NCBI GenBank assembly: GCA_038206235.1
Contig: JBBRBB010000016.1
Span: 1-64,000, forward strand
Origin: JBBRBB01 sp038206235
Lineage (GTDB): Bacteria; Bacteroidota; Bacteroidia; Chitinophagales; Chitinophagaceae
Reading direction: 5' to 3'
DNA length: 64,000 bases
Under the pieces are notes generated by a model, which made no database searches, had not been told where the DNA came from, and worked only from the letters and a program-made list of their open reading frames with translations. Both the position numbers and the translations under genes were made by a program. Of this stretch, positions 32,224 through 38,672 are shown in pieces (position 1 is the first letter of the stretch; each line of letters begins with the position of its first letter).

Positions 32224-32718
32224 ATGCAAAAAGTGCACATTTTTATCAGGAACTTTATTTTAACGGTTATTGACGGCTTCTATTCTCCGTTCAAAAAATT
32301 AATGCCGCTGCAAACCTTTCGCTATGCGGCATGCGGCGGAACAACTACGGCGCTTGACATTTTTATTTTTTTCATCAGCTATAATTTTATCGTTCATAAG
32401 CAGCTTGTGCATCTTGGTTTTATTACCATAAGCCCGCACATTTTTTCATTTATGATTGCTTTTTGTTTCAGCTTTCCTACCGGTTTTTATCTTAACCGAT
32501 ATGTGGTTTGGCAGCAAACGCAAACAAAAAAGCGAGTGCAATTTTTCAGGTATTTTATTGTTGTAATGATCTGCGTGGTGCTCAATTATTTTTTTCTTCA
32601 TCTTTTTGTTGACCATCTTGGCTGGTGGCCTACCGTTTCCAAAATTGTTACCTCGCTAATTGTAATTATGTTCAGTTATTTTACACAAAGACATTATTCT
32701 TTTAGAGCGGCGGAGTGA
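32224..32718 (+). CDS. GtrA-family membrane protein
   Basis: 164 residues, four transmembrane helices: FRYAACGGTTTALDIFIFFISYNF (.rf...Gg..t.ldi..f), SPHIFSFMIAFCFSFPTGFY, LNRYVVWQQ (the LnryfvF-like motif before the cytoplasmic loop), FFRYFIVVMICVVLNYFFLH and KIVTSLIVIMFSYFTQRHYS (..t...vi.f...r.ysF). GtrA/DPMS-like proteins are thought to help flip or transfer lipid-linked sugars in O-antigen or teichoic-acid glucosylation and usually neighbour a GT2. Here the neighbours are argS and trhO, so its substrate is unknown. A TACCTTCG box lies 9 bp upstream of the ATG. Confidence 0.85.
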   Translation: MQKVHIFIRNFILTVIDGFYSPFKKLMPLQTFRYAACGGTTTALDIFIFFISYNFIVHKQLVHLGFITISPHIFSFMIAFCFSFPTGFYLNRYVVWQQTQTKKRVQFFRYFIVVMICVVLNYFFLHLFVDHLGWWPTVSKIVTSLIVIMFSYFTQRHYSFRAAE

Positions 32719-32742
32719 TATTTTTGTGCATGGTTTTAAACC

Positions 32743-32771
32743 CGGTGAGACGGCTAAAAGCCGTCAGACCG
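32743..32771. repeat. Dispersed palindrome, copy 1 (GGTSAGACGGCT hairpin)
   Basis: GGTGAGACGGCT, loop AAA, AGCCGTCAGACC form a 12-bp stem with one internal mismatch. It lies 25 bp past the gtrA stop. Other copies are at 43045 and 51905. Possibly REP-like; it lacks a T run of its own. Confidence 0.8.
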
Positions 32772-32874
32772 ATTGTACACTCCGATTGTTATGAGTATTT
32801 GCTCTCCGCGTTTTCTTCTGATTTACCAATCGAATAGTACTCCGGAAAAATTATTTTAATTTCGCAACTTAAGT

Positions 32875-33921
32875 ATGCCCGTATTACACAACCGTATAAG
32901 CAACCAGGAATTAAAGCAGCGCCTGATGCAGGAAGCAGAACCCCGCATCACCGTTGGCTTTTACAAATATTTCAATATAGAAGCTCCCTTACAATTCAGA
33001 GAGAATCTTTATAAAAAATTGAATGAGCTGAAAGTGTATGGAAGAATTTATGTTGCTCTTGAAGGTATTAATGCGCAGACAAGTGTGCCTCAATCAAACT
33101 TTGAATCATTCAAAACTTTTTTGTATTCAATTGATACTTTTAAAGATGTTCGATTAAATATTGCTGTTGATGACAGAAAAAGTTTTTGGGTGTTGAAAAT
33201 AAAAGTGAGAAATAAAGTTGTGGCTGATGGAATTTCTGACTCATCTTTCAGCATGGAAAATAAAGGTAAATATGTTGATGCGCAGCAAATGAATGATATG
33301 CTTCAGAACAATGATACCATTGTTATTGACATGCGTAACCACTATGAATACGAAGTGGGTCATTTTGAAAACGCTATTGAAATTCCATCAGATACTTTTC
33401 GTGAGCAGTTGCCAATGGCAGCGGAAATGATGAAGGATTATAAAGACAAAAACCTTATTATGTATTGCACCGGCGGCATACGCTGCGAAAAAGCAAGCGC
33501 CTACATGTTGTACAAAGGTTTTAAAAATGTTTTTCATCTCGAGGGCGGAATAATTAATTATGTCAGAGATGCAAAAGAAAAAGGAATAGAAAATAAATTC
33601 ATTGGGAAAAATTTCGTGTTCGATAATCGCCTGGGCGAACGTATATCCGATGAAGTTATTTCCAAATGCCACCAGTGCGGAAAACCCGCAGATACACACA
33701 CCAATTGCAAAAACAATGGCTGTCATTTACTATTTATTCAATGCGATGAATGTGCGGAAAAGTATGAAGGATGCTGTAGTAAAGAATGCTTAGAAACATT
33801 GCATCTACCTTTAGAAAGGCAAAAGCAAATAAGAAAAAATATGGATAATGGCAGAAATATTTTCAACAAATCAAAAGCCCGTTTAAGACCAAGGCTGAAT
33901 GAGTTGACGGATGACCGATGA
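32875..33921 (+). CDS. trhO: tRNA uridine(34) hydroxylase TrhO (rhodanese-domain protein, YceA family)
   Basis: 348 residues. The N-terminal acylphosphatase-like domain includes RIYVALEGINAQTSVPQSNF and FWVLKIKVRNKVVADG. The rhodanese domain has VIDMRNHYEYEVGHFENAIE, and the active-site loop IMYCTGGIRCEKASAYMLYK carries the catalytic Cys. The C-terminal Cys-rich segment CHQCGKPADTHTNCKNNGCH then CDECAEKYEGCCSKEC is typical of the family. TrhO hydroxylates U34 of certain tRNAs to 5-hydroxyuridine, a step toward wobble modification. A five-unit heptamer array starts two bases after the stop. A TAATTTCG -7-like box lies about 11 bp before the ATG. Confidence 0.94.
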   Translation: MPVLHNRISNQELKQRLMQEAEPRITVGFYKYFNIEAPLQFRENLYKKLNELKVYGRIYVALEGINAQTSVPQSNFESFKTFLYSIDTFKDVRLNIAVDDRKSFWVLKIKVRNKVVADGISDSSFSMENKGKYVDAQQMNDMLQNNDTIVIDMRNHYEYEVGHFENAIEIPSDTFREQLPMAAEMMKDYKDKNLIMYCTGGIRCEKASAYMLYKGFKNVFHLEGGIINYVRDAKEKGIENKFIGKNFVFDNRLGERISDEVISKCHQCGKPADTHTNCKNNGCHLLFIQCDECAEKYEGCCSKECLETLHLPLERQKQIRKNMDNGRNIFNKSKARLRPRLNELTDDR

Positions 33922-33922
33922 T

Positions 33923-33957
33923 AGTTGACAGTTTACAGTCTGCAGTTTGCAGTTGCA
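33923..33957 (+). repeat. Heptanucleotide array after trhO
   Basis: AGTTGAC, AGTTTAC, AGTCTGC, AGTTTGC, AGTTGCA: five 7-mers of the same family as in mutL and argS, beginning two bases after the trhO stop codon. Confidence 0.85.
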
Positions 33958-33987
33958 CGCTATATTGACTAAATACACCCCAACAGA

Positions 33988-34717
33988 ATGGATATACCAA
34001 AATTTCACGAAACATTTTTTCCAATCTTAGAAGTATTAAGAGATGGCAAGACAATACACTTTAGAGAATTATACAAAATTGTAAAGGAAAAATATTTTAG
34101 TGAACTCTCAGACGAGCAATTAAAAGAAACAACTAAATCAGGTGACATTCTTATTGACAACAGAATTGGGTGGGGTAAGACTTATCTTAAAAAAGGTGGT
34201 TATATCGAATATCCAGAACGTGGATATGTTAGAATAACTGAGAAAGGAGTTAATCATAAAAAAGATATTTCTTTAAAAGAATTAGTTGACGAAAGCACAG
34301 TTTTTGAATTTTACAAAGATGAAAAAGTTCAGGGCGATGAAAAAAATGGGTTATGGTGAATTTATTGAAACAGCAAAATCTGGTGATGGAGGAATTGATG
34401 GAGTTATTAACGAAGACAAATTAGGCTTAGACAAAATATATATTCAAACGAAAAGGTTTACAGAAGGGAAAGTTCGAGAAAAAGACATTAGAAGTTTTAT
34501 TGGTGCAATGAGTGGTGACACTAACAAAGGAGTATTTGTAACGACATCACAATTTGATAAACAAGCCGTTGAAAAAGCAAAAAATGCTCACCATAAAATA
34601 ATTCTCATTGACGGAAACAAACTTGTAAACTTGATGCACGAATTTAATGTTGGAATACAAGTGAAATCAATATATGAGATTAAACAAATTGACGAAGACT
34701 TTTTTGATGAACAGTAA
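33988..34717 (+). pseudogene. Mrr-type restriction endonuclease with internal deletion and frameshift
   Basis: The 5' frame (33988-34359) encodes the Mrr N-terminal winged-helix domain: PKFHETFFPILEVLRDGKTI, IDNRIGWGKTYLKKGGYIEY, GYVRITEKGV. The 3' frame, homologous from about 34340 to 34717, encodes the Mrr catalytic domain: KKMGYGEFIETAKSGDGGID, LGLDKIYIQTKRF (D...QxK), GVFVTTSQFDKQAVEKAKNA, IILIDGNKLVNLMHEFNVGI. In intact Mrr proteins roughly 50-60 residues, including the catalytic helix ..FE.lv.dLL..MGYg, separate these parts. Here they are joined directly with a +1 shift at the junction (GATGAAAAAAATGGG). This points to a deletion, not just a read error. Mrr cleaves methylated foreign DNA; this copy cannot. 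Confidence 0.85.
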
Positions 34718-34942
34718 AAAATACAGCGTGCAACATAAGGTTTTGTACAAGTGGGGCAGACGGAATTACAATCAGCTACAAACCGCTGCTGTACTGTGGT
34801 TCGGGCAGGACGTTAATAATTTAGCAACAGAACAAACAATGATCTTTTATTTATAAATTTGGCAGCGGTTACGGGCAGACGGAATACTATTTCCCCAACT
34901 GCACAAAGTCCTGCTCGTTGAAAGAAATGAAATTAATTGCTG

Positions 34943-35059
34943 ATGAATAAAGTAATTCCTGTTCTTCGATTTTTTAATTATGAAAAAGCGGTAGAATTTT
35001 ATGTTGACCGGCTGGAATTCTCTATTGCATGGGAACACAAGTTTAGAGAAAACTTTTGA
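34943..35059 (+). pseudogene. Truncated glyoxalase/bleomycin-resistance (VOC) gene fragment
   Basis: A 38-residue frame MNKVIPVLRFFNYEKAVEFY followed by VDRLEFSIAWEHKFREN is the first beta-alpha-beta unit of a VOC-superfamily protein (..iP.lrv.D..kaieFYvd.LGF.i.WehrF....). It ends at TGA after FRENF. The DNA following (CCGGCTAACCAGGTATATG) still resembles the next strand out of frame. Homologues are about 115-125 residues, so this is a dead 5' remnant, next to the broken Mrr gene. Confidence 0.65.
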
Positions 35060-35142
35060 CCGGCTAACCAGGTATATGATTACCACCAAATAACTAAAAT
35101 TCAGGCTCATAATAAAAATAAGTTTTTATTCAAAATTTCTTT

Positions 35143-35850
35143 ATGACGAAAAATGAAGTAATGCTTCAACTTGAGCAAATGGGCAGCGAGCAAACCAAAA
35201 AAACATTTTTAAGGCATGGCGCTAAAGAACCTTTATTCGGTGTGAAGATTGGCGATATGAAGAAAATTCAAAAGAAAGTAAAGAAGAATTACGATCTTTC
35301 ATTGCAATTATTTGAAACCGGCAATGCAGATGCAATGTATCTCGCAGGTTTAATTACAGATGAAACAAAAATTACCAAGAAGAACCTGCAGTATTGGGTT
35401 AAAAATGCTAACTGGAGCATGATAAGTGAATACACGGTAGCCTGGATTGCTGCTGAAAGTAAATATGGATATGAACTTGCGGTAGAATGGATTGATTCAA
35501 AGCAGGAAAATATTGCTTCCGCTGGCTGGAGTACCTTATCAAATTTATGTGCTATTAAACCTGACGAGGAGCTGAACATAGAACATTTGAAAAAATTACT
35601 AAACCGGGTAGTGAAAGAAATAAATACTGCTGCAAACAGGGTACGTTATACCATGAATGGTTTCGTGATTGCAGCAGGTTCATATGTAAAAGAGCTTACA
35701 GAAAAAGCGTTGGAAACAGCAAAGCAAATTGGAATAGTATCAGTGAACATTGGAGATACTGCCTATAAAGTACCTATTGCAACTCATTATATAAAAAAAA
35801 TTGCCGCTAAGGGAAACATTGGCAAAAAGAAAAAAGAGGCAAGGTGTTAA
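35143..35850 (+). CDS. AlkD-like DNA alkylation repair protein
   Basis: 235 residues, all helical HEAT-like repeats. MTKNEVMLQLEQMGSEQTKK, TFLRHGAKEPLFGVKIGDMK (the G....fGv..g.lr.iaK segment), NADAMYLAGLITDETKITK, NANWSMISEYTVAWIAAESK (.nWd..d), then GWSTLSNLCAIKPDEELNIE and NTAANRVRYTMNGFVIAAGS with the typical N-terminal-to-C-terminal order. AlkD excises positively charged alkylated purines without base flipping. The usual active-site residues (W..W..D in AlkD) cannot be fully assigned here, so substrate range is open. It overlaps nothing; the TsaA-domain gene follows 34 bp later. Confidence 0.82.
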   Translation: MTKNEVMLQLEQMGSEQTKKTFLRHGAKEPLFGVKIGDMKKIQKKVKKNYDLSLQLFETGNADAMYLAGLITDETKITKKNLQYWVKNANWSMISEYTVAWIAAESKYGYELAVEWIDSKQENIASAGWSTLSNLCAIKPDEELNIEHLKKLLNRVVKEINTAANRVRYTMNGFVIAAGSYVKELTEKALETAKQIGIVSVNIGDTAYKVPIATHYIKKIAAKGNIGKKKKEARC

Positions 35851-35884
35851 AACACATTTAGTAACCCTTTACACATACCAATTT

Positions 35885-36352
35885 ATGATTATAGAACTGC
35901 AGCCCATCGCTATTGTAAAAAATACAAGATTCACTTTGAATGATGACTTCTGGGGAAATATGGTTAGCGAAATTGAACTAATGCCGCATATTCCGTCAGA
36001 AGCGCTTAATGGGATTGAAAATTTTTCACATGTTGAAATAATTTTTTATTTCGATAAAGTTGATAAATCAAAAATTCAATTCAGCGGGCATCCGCGTGAT
36101 AATAAGAAATGGCCTGTTACGGGAATATTTGCACGCCGTGCTAAAGAACGTCCGAATCAACTCGGGTTAACTATTGCAGAGCTTGTAAAAAAAGAAGAGA
36201 GAATACTGCTTGTAAAAAATTTAGATGCTGTTGACGGCACTCCTGTAATGGATATAAAACCTGTGATGAAAGAATTTCTTCCCATTACACAAATACGCCA
36301 GCCTGCATGGGCTACAGAGCTGATGAAAGATTACTGGAAAAATAATAAATAA
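35885..36352 (+). CDS. TsaA/TrmO-domain protein (possible tRNA methyltransferase-type)
   Basis: 155 residues from ATG 35885; longer in-frame starts overlap the upstream gene. MIIELQPIAIVKNTRFTLND, then LNGIENFSHVEIIFYFDKVD (...L.giedFsHi.viy.fh....), SGHPRDNKKWPVTGIFARRA and KERPNQLGLTIAELVKKEER (.g.FatRsp.RPN.igls...l), then NLDAVDGTPVMDIKPVMKEF (l.a.DGTPvlDIKPy). These are the diagnostic TsaA motifs. Canonical TrmO methylates t6A37 of tRNA-Thr to m6t6A using SAM and has an extra C-terminal domain absent here, so this shorter form may differ in substrate. Confidence 0.85.
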   Translation: MIIELQPIAIVKNTRFTLNDDFWGNMVSEIELMPHIPSEALNGIENFSHVEIIFYFDKVDKSKIQFSGHPRDNKKWPVTGIFARRAKERPNQLGLTIAELVKKEERILLVKNLDAVDGTPVMDIKPVMKEFLPITQIRQPAWATELMKDYWKNNK

Positions 36353-36365
36353 GAGGAAAGACAAT

Positions 36366-36740
36366 ATGCAAAAATCAATTGTAAAAAAAATAACTTCTGA
36401 AAAGCATTACAAAGAGATAATGGATAAAATTTATAAACTAATGACAAAAGGAAGTAATGGCGTAACAAAAAAAGAGCTGCAGGAAATTCATAAGCTGGCT
36501 ATTATTGCTCAGAACTATGAGATGACTAAATTCACTATTGAACCTTCCGAAACACTGGCAGGGATTATTGAAATGAAGATGTATGAAAGAAAATTAAAAC
36601 AAAAGGATTTAGCAAAAGAGTTGCAGGTAAGTAATGCCAAACTTTTTTTGATTATGAGCGGAAAACAAAAACCTGATGTTGATTTTTTAAAAGCAGTACA
36701 CAACAAATTAGAAGTGAATGCAGATTTTTGCTTAGTGTAA
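36366..36740 (+). CDS. XRE/HigA-like HTH protein (orphan antitoxin type)
   Basis: 124 residues. The helical N-terminus (KKITSEKHYKEIMDKIYKLM, KKELQEIHKLAIIAQNYEMT) is the HigA-type start y...m..i..L.....; the C-terminal HTH reads TLAGIIEMKMYERKLKQKDL, AKELQVSNAKLFLIMSGKQK, PDVDFLKAVHNKLEVN. HigA antitoxins normally follow a HigB toxin. Here the gene 14 bp upstream is the TsaA-domain protein, so no toxin is linked. A free-standing regulator or leftover antitoxin is likely. Terminator at 36835-36868. Confidence 0.78.
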   Translation: MQKSIVKKITSEKHYKEIMDKIYKLMTKGSNGVTKKELQEIHKLAIIAQNYEMTKFTIEPSETLAGIIEMKMYERKLKQKDLAKELQVSNAKLFLIMSGKQKPDVDFLKAVHNKLEVNADFCLV

Positions 36741-36834
36741 TTTGAGATAATAAAATCTAATTAAAACCTACGCAGGTTTATTTCTTACATAAGTAATCAC
36801 GACGATAAGAAAACCAGTCAGGTTTGTACAATTT

Positions 36835-36868
36835 AAAAACCCGGAATTTAATAAAGCTCCGGGTTTTT
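36835..36868. terminator. Bidirectional intrinsic terminator
   Basis: AAACCCGGA (36837-36845) and TCCGGGTTT (36858-36866) form the stem, with a T run on the plus side and an A run (T on the minus strand) on the other. It serves the HTH gene and the convergent peroxiredoxin gene. Confidence 0.9.
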
Positions 36869-36892
36869 ACCTATGATAACACACTCGCACAC

Positions 36893-37531
36893 TTAACTAA
36901 GATTCGGCTGTGGTGTATAGCGAAGATAGGGCTTTACCACTTTCACTCCTTTGGGAAATTTTTTGTGGGCATCTTCTGTTGAAACAGCGGGCACCACAAT
37001 GACGTCTTCGCCATGCTTCCAGTCGGCAGGTGTTGCCACACTATGGTAAGCGGTTAATTGCAAAGAATCAATCACCCGCAAAACTTCATTAAAGTTTCTT
37101 CCTGTTGATGCAGGATATGTTATCATCAGCTTTACTTTCTTATCAGGCCCAATAACAAACAGGGAACGCACGGTAAAATTTTCTGATGCATTCGGATGAA
37201 TCATATCATACAGCGTTGCTACTTTCCTGTCCTCATCTGCAACGATGGGAAAATCTACAGTGCAGTTTTGCGTTTCATTAATATCATTTCTCCAGCCGAA
37301 ATGTTTATCAAGCGGGTCCACGCTTACTGCTAATACTTTTACATTGCGCTTTGCAAACTCTTCTTTCAGCAAAGCCGTTTTACCAAGCTCTGTTGTACAT
37401 ACAGGAGTATAATCTGCCGGGTGTGAAAATAATACGCCCCAGCCATCGCCGAGGTATTCGTAAAAATCAATTTCACCTTCGGTGGTTACTGCTTTAAAGT
37501 TGGGAGCAGCATCCCCTAATCGTAAACTCAT
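36893..37531 (-). CDS. 1-Cys peroxiredoxin (Prx6 family)
   Basis: 212 residues from Met 37531 (MSLRLGDAAPNFKAVTTEGE). An upstream in-frame extension to 37600 is hydrophobic and foreign to the family, although it could be read as a signal. The peroxidatic motif is FSHPADYTPVCTTELGKTAL. Other landmarks are VKVLAVSVDPLDKHFGWRND, DFPIVADEDRKVATLYDMIH, TVRSLFVIGPDKKVKLMITY, PASTGRNFNEVLRVIDSLQL and the long Prx6-type C-terminal arm (TPADWKHGEDVIVVPAVSTE, PKGVKVVKPYLRYTPQP). It reduces peroxides using a single conserved Cys; reductant not identifiable. 70 bp separates its start from the end of purC on the same strand, so co-transcription is possible. Confidence 0.94.
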   Translation of the reverse strand: MSLRLGDAAPNFKAVTTEGEIDFYEYLGDGWGVLFSHPADYTPVCTTELGKTALLKEEFAKRNVKVLAVSVDPLDKHFGWRNDINETQNCTVDFPIVADEDRKVATLYDMIHPNASENFTVRSLFVIGPDKKVKLMITYPASTGRNFNEVLRVIDSLQLTAYHSVATPADWKHGEDVIVVPAVSTEDAHKKFPKGVKVVKPYLRYTPQPNLS

Positions 37532-37601
37532 AGTAATAATTTGAAGGGTTAAGAATAGAGTACTTACAAAAACAAAATTAAGCATGTTCTTTATAAACAA
37601 A

Positions 37602-38537
37602 TCACATATTCATGGTATTTAAAATATTGCTGATTCTTTCATACGTTTCCTCATCGCTTAATTCCTGCGGAATAAATTTTTCACCAATCACTTTTTCGTA
37701 CAATTCAATATAGCGTTGTGAAATAGTTTGCACCCATTCGTTATTCATTTCAGGAACTGTTTGTCCCTGCTTACCCATAAAATTATTTGCGAGCAGCCAT
37801 TCACGCACAAACTCTTTGCTCAATTGTTTTTGCCTTTCGCCTGTTGCCTGTTTTTCATGGAATCCATCCTTATAAAAATATCTTGAGCTATCAGGCGTAT
37901 GTATTTCATCCATCAAATAAATTTCATGATTGTATTTTCCAAATTCGTATTTGGTATCCGCCAATATTAATTCGCGTTTGTCTGCAATCTCTTTTCCTCT
38001 TTCAAATAATTTCAAAGCATAATCACTTATCACTTCCCACTCTTTTTCTGTGGCTAATCCTTTTGTAATAATTTCTTCTTTTGAAATATCTTCATCATGC
38101 CCTGCTACTGCTTTTGTAGATGGGGTAATAACAGGAGAGGGAAAGAAATCGTTTTCCTTCATTCCATCAGCCATAATAGCTCCGCATAATTTTCTTTCAC
38201 CACTATTGTATGTTCTCCATGCATGACCCACAAGATTTCCTCTTACTACCATTTCAATTTTAAATGGCTCGCATTTTTTACCAATAGAAACATTAGACGC
38301 AGGAACATTCACTAACCAGTTAGTGCAAATATCTTTTGTGTTGCCGAGCATATATGCAGCAATCTGATTTAAAACTTGTCCTTTATAGGGTATGGGTTTT
38401 GGCAGAATTACATCAAAAGCCGAGATACGATTACTCGCAATCATTACCAGCCATTCATTATTAATCGTGTAAACGTCTCTTACTTTTCCTTTATAAAAAG
38501 AGGTTTGCTTTGGGAAATGAAAATGTTGCTCTGTCAT
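37602..38537 (-). CDS. purC: Phosphoribosylaminoimidazole-succinocarboxamide synthase
   Basis: 311 residues from Met 38537 (MTEQHFHFPKQTSFYKGKVR); ATG 38546 three codons earlier is possible. SFYKGKVRDVYTINNEWLVM (.GKvRDvy), ASNRISAFDVILPKPIPYKG (sdRiSAFDv.lp..Ip.KG), KCEPFKIEMVVRGNLVGHAW (E.vvRg...GsaW) and SPVITPSTKAVAGHDEDISK (tpstKa..gHDe.is) are the SAICAR synthetase motifs, with LADTKYEFGKYNHEIYLMDE and IHTPDSSRYFYKDGF (DE..TPDSsR). This is the longer type, about 310 residues. It ligates CAIR and aspartate in purine synthesis. Confidence 0.96.
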   Translation of the reverse strand: MTEQHFHFPKQTSFYKGKVRDVYTINNEWLVMIASNRISAFDVILPKPIPYKGQVLNQIAAYMLGNTKDICTNWLVNVPASNVSIGKKCEPFKIEMVVRGNLVGHAWRTYNSGERKLCGAIMADGMKENDFFPSPVITPSTKAVAGHDEDISKEEIITKGLATEKEWEVISDYALKLFERGKEIADKRELILADTKYEFGKYNHEIYLMDEIHTPDSSRYFYKDGFHEKQATGERQKQLSKEFVREWLLANNFMGKQGQTVPEMNNEWVQTISQRYIELYEKVIGEKFIPQELSDEETYERISNILNTMNM

Positions 38538-38672
38538 ATAAAGCAAATGTATTTCTTACAGTTCGAATCCAAATTGATTCAGGCAAATGAAGGTTTTACA
38601 CAGATGTGCAGAGATTTTATTTATTTGTTTTTGTAACAAGTATTATTATTGCTAAACTGAAAATTTTTCCTT

